Below, piece after piece: positions 23,700-32,135 of a DNA stretch of 64,000 bases (positions are counted from its first letter, which is position 1; each line of letters starts with the position of its first letter). Both the position numbers and the translations under genes were made by a program. Location: contig JAFRLY010000006.1 of the NCBI GenBank assembly GCA_017431005.1, positions 1 to 64,000 on the forward strand, given 5' to 3'. The stretch comes from Clostridia bacterium (lineage in GTDB: Bacteria; Bacillota; Clostridia; Christensenellales; Aristaeellaceae). Under the pieces are notes generated by a model. The model ran no database searches. It saw nothing but the letters and a program-made list of their open reading frames with translations, and was not told the DNA's origin.

Positions 23700-25886
23700 A
23701 TGGATGCTTTACGGGCGGTCGTGGAGCGCATCACCTATCAGAATGAACAGAACGGATATACGGTTCTGAAGTGCGCCGCGAAAGGCTATCACGAACTGAT
23801 CACGGCTGTCGGGCTGATGGCGGAGCCCCATGTGGGATCCGTGCTGAGCATGACGGGCGAATGGAAGGTCGACGCGAAGTACGGCCGTCAGTTTTCCGTG
23901 ACCTCCTATGAGGAAACGCTGCCCGCGACGGTGTACGGCATGGAGAAGTACCTGGGCTCAGGCCTGGTGAAGGGCATCGGGCCGAAATACGCGAAGCGTA
24001 TTGTCGCCGCCTTCGGGGCGGAAACGCTGAATGTGATCGAGGAGACGCCAGACAGGCTGCTGGAGGTGCCCGGGATCGGCCGGACACGGGTGGAGCAGAT
24101 CAAAAAATCCTGGACGGGGCAGAAGGAAGTCAAGAATATCATGCTCTTTCTGCAGGGGCATGACGTCAGCACCTCTCACGCCACAAAAATCTATAAGACC
24201 TACGGGGAAAAGAGCATCGAACTGGTGCAGGAGAATCCGTACCGCCTGGCGGACGATATCTGGGGCATCGGTTTCCGGACTGCCGACACCATCGCGGCCA
24301 AGCTGGGCTTCTCCCATGAGAAGTTTGAACGCCTGCGCAGCGGGCTGACCTATACGCTGAACCGGCTGTCGGAGGAAGGCCACTGCTATGCCACCCGGGA
24401 GATGCTGCTCAAAACCGGCGCGGAGCTGCTGGAGGTCGAGGAAAGCCTGCTTTCCATGACACTGGACGAGATGATCCGGACCGGGGATGTCAGAACGGCG
24501 CCGATTCCGCAGCCTGTTCCGGAAGAGGAGGCTTCGGAAACGCCGGCGGAGCAGCCCGGAACAGCCATTTATCTGCCTCCCTTCTGGTACGCGGAGGCGG
24601 GAACAGCCCGGCGGCTCCGCCGGATTTACGCGTCCCTGCCCGGTATCACGGTGACGGAGGCCTGCCTGCGGGGCGTGCTGTCGGCGCAGGACGGCATGGT
24701 TTACGATCCTGTTCAGGCGGAAGCCATCGAAACCGCCGTCCGCAGTAAAATACTGATTCTGACAGGCGGGCCGGGAACCGGCAAGACCACCACAACCCTG
24801 GGAATTATCCGGGCCTTCCGCGCGGCAGGTGCAAGGGTGCTGCTCGCGGCGCCGACAGGCAGGGCCGCCAAACGCCTTAGCGAAACCACGGGCATGGAGG
24901 CTAAGACGCTGCACAGGCTGCTGGAGATCAAGCCGGCGGAGGGCTACCAGCGGAATGAGGAGAACCCGCTGGAGGGGGACGTGCTGATTGTGGATGAGTG
25001 TTCCATGATCGACATTCTGCTGATGTATGCCCTGCTGCGCGCGGTGCCGGACAGCATGCGCCTGATTCTGGTTGGGGATGTGGACCAGCTGCCCTCCGTC
25101 GGCGCGGGCAATGTGCTGCGGGATATGATTGACAGCGGGGCGTTTCCGGTTGTGCGGCTGACAAAGATCTTCCGCCAGGCGCAGACCAGCCGGATCATCC
25201 TGAACGCGCACCGCATCAACAAGGGCCAGATGCCGGATCTCTCGAACGGACGGGATACGGATTTCTTCTTTATGGAACAGGAGGATCCGGATGCCGCAGC
25301 GCGGCTGATTGCGGATCTTGTGAGCCGGAGGCTGCCGGCGCATTATCATGTGGGGCCCGGAGATGTGCAGGTGCTGACGCCCATGCGCCGGGGGAGCATC
25401 GGAGCCGCCAGCCTGAACACGCTGCTGCAGGAAACGGTGAACCCCGGGGAAACGGGGCTCCGTCACAGCGGTATATTGTATAAGGTACGCGACAAGGTGA
25501 TGCAGATCCGGAACAACTATGACCGGGAGGTGTTCAACGGGGACATCGGCGAAGTGTCGGCGGTGAATCCGGAGGAACGGGAGCTGACGGTGAATTTTGA
25601 CGGCCGGGAAGTGACCTATGACGTATCGGAGCTGGAGGAGCTGACGCTGGCTTACGCGACCACGATTCACAAAAGCCAGGGCAGCGAGTATCCGATTGTG
25701 GTCATGCCTGTGCTGATGTCCCATTATGTGATGCTGGAGCGGAACCTGATTTATACCGGCGTGACCCGGGCAAAAAAAGCGCTGGTGATTGTCGGCACAA
25801 GGAAAGCGCTGGCGATGGCCGTGCGGAATCAGAACGCGGAAAAGCGCAATACCATGCTGGCTGAACGGATCCTGCAGGAAGGCTGA
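23700..25886 (+). CDS. recD2: ATP-dependent DNA helicase RecD2
   Basis: The 728-residue SF1B helicase of the RecD2 class moves 5'-3' along single-stranded DNA and works in repair and fork processing without RecBC. It has an N-terminal OB-like region, a helix-hairpin-helix array (GLVKGIGPKYAKRIV and VPGIGRTRVEQIKK, about 88-137), Walker A GGPGTGKTTTT at about 356, Walker B VDECSMID at about 430, and motif III GDVDQLPSVGAGN. The late motif TIHKSQGSEY and the C-terminal GVTRAKK are also present. Length and domain order fit RecD2 rather than the shorter RecD of RecBCD. The ATG is preceded by GGGGAG. No nuclease domain is attached. Confidence 0.95.
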   Translation: MDALRAVVERITYQNEQNGYTVLKCAAKGYHELITAVGLMAEPHVGSVLSMTGEWKVDAKYGRQFSVTSYEETLPATVYGMEKYLGSGLVKGIGPKYAKRIVAAFGAETLNVIEETPDRLLEVPGIGRTRVEQIKKSWTGQKEVKNIMLFLQGHDVSTSHATKIYKTYGEKSIELVQENPYRLADDIWGIGFRTADTIAAKLGFSHEKFERLRSGLTYTLNRLSEEGHCYATREMLLKTGAELLEVEESLLSMTLDEMIRTGDVRTAPIPQPVPEEEASETPAEQPGTAIYLPPFWYAEAGTARRLRRIYASLPGITVTEACLRGVLSAQDGMVYDPVQAEAIETAVRSKILILTGGPGTGKTTTTLGIIRAFRAAGARVLLAAPTGRAAKRLSETTGMEAKTLHRLLEIKPAEGYQRNEENPLEGDVLIVDECSMIDILLMYALLRAVPDSMRLILVGDVDQLPSVGAGNVLRDMIDSGAFPVVRLTKIFRQAQTSRIILNAHRINKGQMPDLSNGRDTDFFFMEQEDPDAAARLIADLVSRRLPAHYHVGPGDVQVLTPMRRGSIGAASLNTLLQETVNPGETGLRHSGILYKVRDKVMQIRNNYDREVFNGDIGEVSAVNPEERELTVNFDGREVTYDVSELEELTLAYATTIHKSQGSEYPIVVMPVLMSHYVMLERNLIYTGVTRAKKALVIVGTRKALAMAVRNQNAEKRNTMLAERILQEG

Positions 25887-25941
25887 CAGCTCCGGCGGAG
25901 AACGAAATGCATGAAAAATGCAGGAAAAGCAGGCAGGAAAG

Positions 25942-25970
25942 CAGACAGCGGTGAAGAATCATGCTAAAAT
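25942..25970 (+). promoter_or_regulatory. Promoter of butyrate kinase
   Basis: CAGACA and TAAAAT are 17 bp apart, and the -10 is extended by TG (TGCTAAAAT). It lies about 100 bp before the kinase start. Confidence 0.5.
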
Positions 25971-26042
25971 GGTTTCCGTTTCCTGCCCGGACCGTCGTTC
26001 AGGGCGGGAAAAACCACGATCAAGAACAGGAACGGAGTGCGG

Positions 26043-26067
26043 CGTCCCGCAGAAGACTTCCGGGACG
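26043..26067 (+). promoter_or_regulatory. Leader hairpin covering the butyrate kinase ribosome-binding site
   Basis: CGTCCCG and CGGGACG are perfect inverted repeats with an 11-base loop. The second arm overlaps the only plausible ribosome-binding site (GGGACGG) before the kinase ATG. It could reduce translation unless melted. Confidence 0.4.
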
Positions 26068-26076
26068 GCAGACAGA

Positions 26077-27189
26077 ATGAAAAACATCTTCAAACTTCTG
26101 ATCATCAATCCCGGTTCGACCTCCACCAAGATCAGCCTCTTTGAAAACGAAAAGGAACTGTTTCAGAAGAGCCAGTTCCATGACGCGCCGGTGCTGCTGC
26201 AGTTTTCGCACGTCAACGGCCAGGTGCCCTTCCGGTACCAGGTGATTCTGGACATGCTGAAGGAGGAGGGCGTGGACCCGGCGGACATCGACGTGTTCGT
26301 GGGCCGCGGCGGCAGCGCGTGCACACAGCCCAGCGGTGTGACGGTCATTGATCAGAAGCTGTACGACGACACCGAAGCGGCGGTCGGCGGCAGCGAGCAC
26401 GCCGCCAAGCTGGGCGTCATGCTGGCCTGGAAATTCTCCCTGGCCTATCACAAGCCCGCCTATACGCTGAATCCCACAAATGTGGATGAATACTGTGATT
26501 ACGCGCGCCTGACCGGCATCCGCGGGCTCTACCGCGTCGGGCATTCCCATGTGCTGAATCCCAAAGCGGTGGCGACAGCGCATGCTGAATCCCTGGGCAG
26601 AACCTATGAGGACTGCAACTTCATCGTCGGGCATATCGACGGCGGCGTCACGGTCAGCGCGCACGATCATGGCCGCATGATTGACGGAACCATGGGCGCC
26701 GACGGGGAAGGCCCGTTCGCGCCGACCCGGATCGGCAGCGTGCCGGTGCTGGAGCTGCTGGATTACATTGAGGCGCATTCCATCGATGACGTCCGGCGGA
26801 TGTGCTCCCGGTCCGGCGGGTTTGTCAGCCTGTTCGGCACCTCCAACTCCGATCTCATTCACGCCCGGGTGGAGCAGGGAGACAAAAAAGCCGTGCTGGT
26901 CTGGAACACGATGATATACCAGATCTGCAAGCATATCGGCGCCATGAGCGCCGTGCTGAGCGGCAGGGTGGACGCCATCCTGCTGACCGGCGGCCTGATG
27001 CGTTTTGATGATATCGCCGAAGGCGTCCGGGAACGCTGCGGCTGGATCGCGCCGATCCATGTGTATCCCGGTGAAATGGAGCAGGAGGCCATGGCCTTCC
27101 CGGTGCTGAAGGTGCTGCGGGGCCAGGCGAAGGCCATGATCTACAGCGGGAAAAATGTGTGGCAGGGCTTCGAGGGCGTGACGTTCTGA
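26077..27189 (+). CDS. buk: Butyrate kinase
   Basis: The 370-residue acetokinase-family enzyme converts butyryl-phosphate and ADP to butyrate and ATP, the last step of one fermentative butyrate route. It shows the N-terminal phosphate motif INPGSTSTKISLF, VGRGGSACTQPSGVTVID, the FIVGHIDGGVTVSAHDHGRMID motif and MGADGEGPFAPTRIGSVP, with ILLTGGLMRF near the C terminus. Length fits Buk. The start at MKNIF is chosen over a longer frame because the probable promoter and leader hairpin lie inside that extension. A phosphate butyryltransferase gene (ptb), usually adjacent, is absent. A branched-chain fatty-acid kinase role cannot be excluded. Confidence 0.9.
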   Translation: MKNIFKLLIINPGSTSTKISLFENEKELFQKSQFHDAPVLLQFSHVNGQVPFRYQVILDMLKEEGVDPADIDVFVGRGGSACTQPSGVTVIDQKLYDDTEAAVGGSEHAAKLGVMLAWKFSLAYHKPAYTLNPTNVDEYCDYARLTGIRGLYRVGHSHVLNPKAVATAHAESLGRTYEDCNFIVGHIDGGVTVSAHDHGRMIDGTMGADGEGPFAPTRIGSVPVLELLDYIEAHSIDDVRRMCSRSGGFVSLFGTSNSDLIHARVEQGDKKAVLVWNTMIYQICKHIGAMSAVLSGRVDAILLTGGLMRFDDIAEGVRERCGWIAPIHVYPGEMEQEAMAFPVLKVLRGQAKAMIYSGKNVWQGFEGVTF

Positions 27190-27200
27190 GTTTTCAAACG

Positions 27201-27246
27201 CAAAAGAGACTTCATCCGTTTTGATCGGGATGAAGCCTCTTTTTTA
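27201..27246. terminator. Bidirectional terminator between buk and the pectin operon
   Basis: AGAGaCTTCATCC and GGATGAAGcCTCT form a long stem (one A/C mismatch) with T-runs on both sides: CTTTTTTAT on the plus strand and CTTTTG on the minus strand. It ends buk and the convergent acetylesterase operon. Confidence 0.85.
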
Positions 27247-27253
27247 TATGCTG

Positions 27254-27859
27254 TCAGGAATGGGAAAGCAGCGGTTCCAGACGCCGGGCCGCGGCCGCGG
27301 CAAAGAGATCCGCGCCGGCCCGGAGCGTATGGGTGTTGTCGTCCCGGTAAAGGGCACGGCTGCCTTCCTCGCCGAGGGAGGTGACAATGGAAACCGTGTC
27401 GGCATACAGGTCCGCGAAGGGGACGCCTTCCGCCTTTGCCAGGTCTTCCATCGCCTCCCTGTAGGGTGTATGCGACGGCTGAAAGACGCCGTTTTCCCAG
27501 ATCCGGACGCAGATGGAGCTCATGAGCACGGGAACGCCGGAACGGGCCTGAATGAAGCGGATGAAGGTCCGCAGGTTCTCCGTATAGTCTCCCCGGGGTT
27601 CCGTATGCCGCTCCGGCTTGTTGCCGCCGTCGTTGTGGCCGAACTGGACGACGACCAGATCACCCGGTGCGATCAGCCCGTCCAGCGCGTCCAGACGGCC
27701 CTCCTGCAGGAAGGTCCGGGTGCTGCGTCCGGCCATCGCGTGGTTCAGGACTTCGACGCCCGGCAGGTGGTCCGCCAGCAGCTGCCCCCAGCCGACGATC
27801 GGGGTTTCCTTCGGGTCGAAGGTCGCGGCGGTGGAATCGCCGCAGATCAGGATTTTCAT
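27254..27859 (-). CDS. SGNH-hydrolase, rhamnogalacturonan acetylesterase-like (2)
   Basis: The 201-residue SGNH/GDSL esterase has block I GDSTAATF, block III QFGHNDGG and the terminal Asp-x-x-His motif in DDNTHTLRAG. This pattern and size match RhgT-type enzymes that remove acetyl groups from rhamnogalacturonan oligosaccharides. It has no signal peptide, so it acts inside the cell. It starts on the last base of the upstream paralogue's stop codon (TGATG), so the two are translated together. It is the final gene of the minus-strand pectin operon. Confidence 0.88.
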   Translation of the reverse strand: MKILICGDSTAATFDPKETPIVGWGQLLADHLPGVEVLNHAMAGRSTRTFLQEGRLDALDGLIAPGDLVVVQFGHNDGGNKPERHTEPRGDYTENLRTFIRFIQARSGVPVLMSSICVRIWENGVFQPSHTPYREAMEDLAKAEGVPFADLYADTVSIVTSLGEEGSRALYRDDNTHTLRAGADLFAAAAARRLEPLLSHS

Positions 27860-28563
27860 CAGGCCTCCTCCTTCAGGACGGCTTCCGCGCGGGCAAGGGC
27901 ATCCTCCCGCAGGTAAGCGGCGCAGGCCGGGAAGACGCTCATCTCACGCACTACGAGGGCGCAGATCTTCCGCGCGCCGAAGGGATTGAAATGGGTTTTG
28001 TCGTCATGGCCGTCCGGAAAGTCCGGATTTTCCCCGGGCTTCAGCCGCACGAAAAGCTCCGCGGTTTTTTCCTCGCCCAGGGACAGATAGAGGGCGCGGC
28101 TGTCCGCCTTCAGATCGCAGAGGGGAATACCATCCTCCTCCGCCACGATCCGGACATTCCGGGGATATTCCCCGTGGGTGTAGAGCATGCTGGGGCCTTC
28201 GCCGATAAAGAACCGGCGGCTGACAGGGGTCAGCAAAACAGGCTGCGCGCCCTTCTCCAGGGCGGCGCGGCAGTAGCGGCGGAGGTTCTCCCGGTAGGTG
28301 GTCTCCGGATCCGTATGGCGCTCGTCATCCTTTTCGTCGTTATGGCCGAACTGGATGAACAGCAGGTCGCCGGCGGAAAGATCCTTTTCCACGGGCTCAA
28401 AGCGGCCTTCCGCCAGGAAGCTGCGGGTGCTGCAGCCGCTTTCCGCGTGATTGAAAACCCTGACGCCGTCCCGGACAAAGTCCGGCAGCGCCCAGCCCCA
28501 GCCGCGGAAGGGAGGGGTGTTGTCGGTGACGGTGGAGTCGCCGATAATGAAAATCTGATTCAT
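27859..28563 (-). CDS. SGNH-hydrolase, rhamnogalacturonan acetylesterase-like (1)
   Basis: The 234-residue esterase shares the SGNH plan with its downstream neighbour: GDSTVTDN near the N terminus, QFGHNDEKDD and DDKTHFNPFGA near the C terminus. No signal peptide is visible. The start is the ATG that gives MNQIF, directly after the stop of the lyase gene (TAAACATG), with AAGGA upstream. Two tandem acetylesterases may split O-2 and O-3 acetyl positions or different residues of the backbone (inference). Sequence identity between them is moderate, so they are not a recent duplication. Confidence 0.88.
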   Translation of the reverse strand: MNQIFIIGDSTVTDNTPPFRGWGWALPDFVRDGVRVFNHAESGCSTRSFLAEGRFEPVEKDLSAGDLLFIQFGHNDEKDDERHTDPETTYRENLRRYCRAALEKGAQPVLLTPVSRRFFIGEGPSMLYTHGEYPRNVRIVAEEDGIPLCDLKADSRALYLSLGEEKTAELFVRLKPGENPDFPDGHDDKTHFNPFGARKICALVVREMSVFPACAAYLREDALARAEAVLKEEA

Positions 28564-28565
28564 GT

Positions 28566-29621
28566 TTACCAATCCTTCATAATCTGTCCGAGGTCGATCG
28601 TGCAGACCTGGGCGATGCCGTTTTCATCCGGGTTGGAGAAAAGGATCATGTCGCCCCGGCGGTTGAAGCTGGGATGCTGGTGATCCGCGCCGGTTTTGCA
28701 GGAGCCGGTGGTCGCGATCAGCTTCTGCTTGCCGGTGGCGCGCTCGAAGAGCACGACGCCCTCCTGAACCCGCGAGCCCAGGTAGGAGATGCGGTCGGCG
28801 CACAGCCACTTCCGGTCCCGGGAAATGCAGGGATGCAGCAGCTGGGTGCTGACAGCCTCCACGTCAAAATGCCGGCCGTCCCTGTCGCCGATGATGATGT
28901 TGCCGGTGTGCATGCTGCCGTCCTCCACGGGTCCGGCGGGGTCCAGCTTCATGAGCGCCATTTCCTGTCCGTCCGCGGACCAGACCTCGTGGGTGATCCA
29001 TTCGGAAGGATGCTCCACATAGTAGGGACGGGCATAGCGCTCCTTCACGTCGTACATCCAGGTGCGCTGGAAGGCGTCGCCCTCGGTTTCGTGGATGTAG
29101 AAGATCAGGTTTTCGTCGGTGGGGCAGATCTGGGCATGGCCCAGGCGGTAGTCGCTCTGATAGACGACCTCGGCCTCCTTCCCGGGATCCAGAATCACCA
29201 GGGCGTAATATTTATTGGCCAGGTGATAGCTGCAGGCGACGCGGCCGGTATCGGCGGCGGTGAGGTGGCCCGTGATCCGGCCGCCCTTCGGCAGATCGCC
29301 GATTTTCGTCATTTCATTGGTGGTCAGATCCACCGCGAAGACTTCGGTTTCGTTGCGGCAGGTATAGCCGATGTTCTTTTCCCGGTCCGTGGCGAAGCCC
29401 CGGTAGGTATCATCCGTGACCCGGATGAGCTCGCCGGTTTCGACGTCTGCTTTCCAGCAGCCGCCGTCATTCCGGCCCTCAAGCTGCTGTTTCATGAAAA
29501 AGAAATACCGGTCGTCCAGGGAGAAGTTCTCGCAGGTGAAATAGAGCTTGGCGTTGCGCTCCGGACCGTCCGTGTAGCGGCGGACCAGATAACCGGTGAC
29601 GGGATCGCGGTATTCGATCAT
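28566..29621 (-). CDS. Oligogalacturonate lyase-like beta-propeller protein (PL22-like)
   Basis: The 351-residue protein is predicted to be a seven-bladed beta-propeller of the oligogalacturonide lyase type, which cleaves short unsaturated or saturated galacturonate oligomers by beta-elimination. The supporting features are the blade segment GHAQICPTDENLIFYIHE, the ITHEVWSADGQEMAL histidine segment, the HPCISRDRKWLCAD strand and the end-blade HPSFNRRGDMILFSNPDENG. In known enzymes several His and Gln residues on these strands bind Mn and substrate. There is no signal peptide, so it works on imported oligosaccharides. It follows the deacetylase gene by 11 bp and precedes two acetylesterases. 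A noncatalytic propeller is the alternative. Confidence 0.82.
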   Translation of the reverse strand: MIEYRDPVTGYLVRRYTDGPERNAKLYFTCENFSLDDRYFFFMKQQLEGRNDGGCWKADVETGELIRVTDDTYRGFATDREKNIGYTCRNETEVFAVDLTTNEMTKIGDLPKGGRITGHLTAADTGRVACSYHLANKYYALVILDPGKEAEVVYQSDYRLGHAQICPTDENLIFYIHETEGDAFQRTWMYDVKERYARPYYVEHPSEWITHEVWSADGQEMALMKLDPAGPVEDGSMHTGNIIIGDRDGRHFDVEAVSTQLLHPCISRDRKWLCADRISYLGSRVQEGVVLFERATGKQKLIATTGSCKTGADHQHPSFNRRGDMILFSNPDENGIAQVCTIDLGQIMKDW

Positions 29622-29632
29622 TGGGGCCTCCT

Positions 29633-30436
29633 TCAGAGATTTACCAATGCGCCGGCGGGGATGCGGACGGGCTCGCCGTCATTGACCCGGATCCAGCAGT
29701 CCGCGGCATTGGGGTTATACACAAAGCTGTTATCCGCCGCGAAACGCAGGCGGCTGAAATCGTCCATGGCGTCCCAGTATTCAATATTGGTGCAGTACCA
29801 GATGTCGTCCTTGCCGCCCATCATCTCACAGAAGCCTTCGATGAGGTCCCAGTTATTGTTGTTGTCGAACTCATAGGAATGGCCCCAGACATACATCAGG
29901 TACAGGTATTGCTGCTTGAAAAGACCGAGGAACTGTTCACCCAGCTCCATCAGGCGATGGTTGTGATGGCAGGTGGCCTGCCAGCGGTAGGGATTTTCCG
30001 GCAGGGCGAAGCTGTCGGAGGAGCCGACGACCCGGGCATAGCGGATGCCGCAGGCGGGCAGCAGGTTTTCAATATCCCGGCTGAGGGAACCGTTGGGGTA
30101 GGCGAGGCCGCGCACAGGCGTTCCGGTCTTTGCCTCCAGCCAGGTACGGTCATTGATGACCTCCTGCGCCACTTCGGGCAGGGGACAGCGGGCGATGGTG
30201 GGATGGGTCACGGTATGGCAGGCAACCTCGTGGCCTTTGTACAGCTCCGGAATCTCGGAGGGGTCGATGCGTTCATATTTCGGGATGAAAAGGCCGCTGT
30301 TCAGATTGAAGGTTCCCCTGATGCCGTTCCGGTTGAAGATGTCCACCAGGCGGCGGTCCTGGGTTTTGCCGTCGTCATAGGACAGGGTGAGGGCTTTGTG
30401 CTTTCCGCCGGGAAAACAGGCGTAGACTCTGTTCAT
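29633..30436 (-). CDS. Polysaccharide deacetylase family protein (CE4/NodB-like)
   Basis: The 267-residue protein has a NodB fold start ALTLSYDDGKTQD, in which the double aspartate binds metal, and a HTVTHP motif (about 93-98) that supplies the two histidines. A final YVWGHSYEF segment carries another conserved histidine. There is no signal peptide, which is unusual for a cell-wall deacetylase and favours action on imported sugars. Its place between the binding protein and the PL22-like lyase suggests removal of acetyl groups from the imported oligosaccharide. N- or O-acetyl specificity cannot be told from sequence. AAGGAGAC lies before the ATG. Confidence 0.87.
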   Translation of the reverse strand: MNRVYACFPGGKHKALTLSYDDGKTQDRRLVDIFNRNGIRGTFNLNSGLFIPKYERIDPSEIPELYKGHEVACHTVTHPTIARCPLPEVAQEVINDRTWLEAKTGTPVRGLAYPNGSLSRDIENLLPACGIRYARVVGSSDSFALPENPYRWQATCHHNHRLMELGEQFLGLFKQQYLYLMYVWGHSYEFDNNNNWDLIEGFCEMMGGKDDIWYCTNIEYWDAMDDFSRLRFAADNSFVYNPNAADCWIRVNDGEPVRIPAGALVNL

Positions 30437-30460
30437 AGTTGTCTCCTTCGGGCAGTAAAG

Positions 30461-30494
30461 GGGGCTGCCGTCGCCTTACGGTTCCGGCAGCCCC
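30461..30494 (-). terminator. Hairpin after solute-binding protein 3
   Basis: GGGGCTGCCG pairs with CGGCAGCCCC around a 14-base loop, between the binding-protein and deacetylase genes. The minus transcript continues CCCTTTAC, so termination would be partial at best. Confidence 0.5.
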
Positions 30495-30517
30495 GGTTAA
30501 ATTGTGCGATTCAGGAA

Positions 30518-32035
30518 TTACTGAGCATCGTAGATCGCCTGATACTCAGCCAGGATGTCATCGCCGCCCTGGGCATGCCAGTCAGCATAAACAGCCTGCA
30601 GGCCGGCCAGGTCGATCTTGCCGGCGATGTACTGCACCTGAGCGTCTTCAACTTCCTGGTTCAGGGAGGAACCCATCAGGTTGTTGGTTTCGCTGTCGTA
30701 GGTGTAGCAGGGATTGCTGATTACATACTTCGCGTTGTCCAGCAGGTTCTGGTTGTACTCAGCGCGCAGGGGGGTCGCCGCGGTCGGGGGCTGCAGGTCG
30801 CCGTTGACGTAGGTGCCCAGCTGGTTCAGGCTGTGCTGGATCGTGTTGGTTCTGGCGGTATAGGTGGCGGAATTTTCCGCTTCGCCTTCCGGATAGGTGT
30901 AGCGATAGCCGTCGGAATGGATCCAGTAGGTTTCGTTCTCAACGCCGCAGCCCAGCAGGGTCTGGCCTTCGGCAGAGTTGGTCCAGTCAAGGAACTTCAC
31001 GACCGCGGGCAGCTTCTCCGCGGAAACAGCCTTGGTGATCACGACTTCACCGGAAGCACCGATGTTCTGGGGCCAGATCTGGATCTTGCCATCCTTGTCA
31101 GGCAGGGCGGTCAGCAGGGAAACGATGGGGTTGGTCTTGTCGGCGCCCTTGTTCTCCTCCAGCCACTCCTCATAACGGTAGCCGTTGTCCAGGCAGTCGA
31201 GGCGCATGATGGCCTTGACCGGATCGGAGCGCTCGGCGTCGTTCCAGTTGCCGGATTCGATGGTCATGAAGTTGGGATCGATACCGCCGGCGGCATACAG
31301 CTCGCGCATGAAGTCCAGGCCTTCCTGGAAGTGCTCATCCTCAAACGCGGGATAGATCTTGCCTTCGGCGTTGACGCCGTACTGGAAGGGAGCGCCGCTC
31401 ATAACGGTCATGATGCCGATGGTGCCGGCCACATACTTGCACATGTTGAACACGTACATGTTGGGATCCAGGGCAGCCAGCTTCAGGCACATATCCTTGA
31501 ACTCTTCGACGTTGGCGGGCTCGTTCTCGTAGCCAACCTGGGCCGCGAAGTCATTCCGGTAATAGATACCGGCGCGGGCATAGGCGCGGGAACGATAGAT
31601 ACCGTAGACGCGGCCGTCGATGGAGATGTTGTCATAGACGGACTGAGCGCCGGCAGCCAGGTTCGGATAGTTCTCGGCATCCGCGATGAAATCGGTCAGA
31701 TCCCAGAAAGCGCCGTCACGGGCGGACTTGATCATCAGGGCATCACGGACGCCCTGCATGACCATGACTTCAGGCATATTGGTGGGATCGCCCAGGGTCA
31801 GGGTGGTCATCTCACCGTAGCCGGAGTCCGGCACCCAGGTGATGTTCAGCTTCACGCCGGTGGCTTCGTAGATCTTCTGCAGAACGGGGTTGCCGTCTTC
31901 CAGGGTGACCCAGTCGGAATCGGACTGGAAGTCGGGCAGCATGACGTTCAGGGTCATGTCTTCCTCGGCCGTGGCGAAGCTCATCACGGAGAGGAGCAGG
32001 GCCAGGGCAAGAAACAGGGAAACAAGTTTCTTCAT
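30518..32035 (-). CDS. Extracellular solute-binding protein 3 (LplA-like)
   Basis: The 505-residue protein begins with a signal peptide (MKKLVSLFLALALLLSVMSF, cleavage probably after ATA before EE) and has no lipobox cysteine. The mature part is a large oligosaccharide-binding protein with many Trp, Tyr and acidic residues. It is expected to deliver pectin-derived oligosaccharides to the LplB/LplC permeases encoded just upstream. Genes for GH105, a PL22-like lyase and acetylesterases in the same operon support a rhamnogalacturonan or galacturonate-containing ligand. AAAGGAGG precedes the ATG. The signal peptide closely resembles those of the other two binding proteins in the window. Confidence 0.92.
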   Translation of the reverse strand: MKKLVSLFLALALLLSVMSFATAEEDMTLNVMLPDFQSDSDWVTLEDGNPVLQKIYEATGVKLNITWVPDSGYGEMTTLTLGDPTNMPEVMVMQGVRDALMIKSARDGAFWDLTDFIADAENYPNLAAGAQSVYDNISIDGRVYGIYRSRAYARAGIYYRNDFAAQVGYENEPANVEEFKDMCLKLAALDPNMYVFNMCKYVAGTIGIMTVMSGAPFQYGVNAEGKIYPAFEDEHFQEGLDFMRELYAAGGIDPNFMTIESGNWNDAERSDPVKAIMRLDCLDNGYRYEEWLEENKGADKTNPIVSLLTALPDKDGKIQIWPQNIGASGEVVITKAVSAEKLPAVVKFLDWTNSAEGQTLLGCGVENETYWIHSDGYRYTYPEGEAENSATYTARTNTIQHSLNQLGTYVNGDLQPPTAATPLRAEYNQNLLDNAKYVISNPCYTYDSETNNLMGSSLNQEVEDAQVQYIAGKIDLAGLQAVYADWHAQGGDDILAEYQAIYDAQ

Positions 32036-32098
32036 AGGGTATGCCTCCTTTTTTATTTTGTTATCGGATTGCGGCTGAGCCGCGGATAACCATATTCG

Positions 32099-32135
32099 GG
32101 ATAAACATTTTTCTTGGAGAGAAAAATGTTTATCC
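32099..32135 (-). terminator. AT-rich perfect hairpin overlapping the LplC3 stop codon
   Basis: Two 16-base arms (GGATAAACATTTTTCT and its exact reverse complement) enclose a five-base loop. The arm nearer LplC3 contains the last codons and the TAA stop of that gene. It is followed by no U-run, so a role in mRNA stability or in uncoupling binding-protein expression is more likely than termination. Confidence 0.5.
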
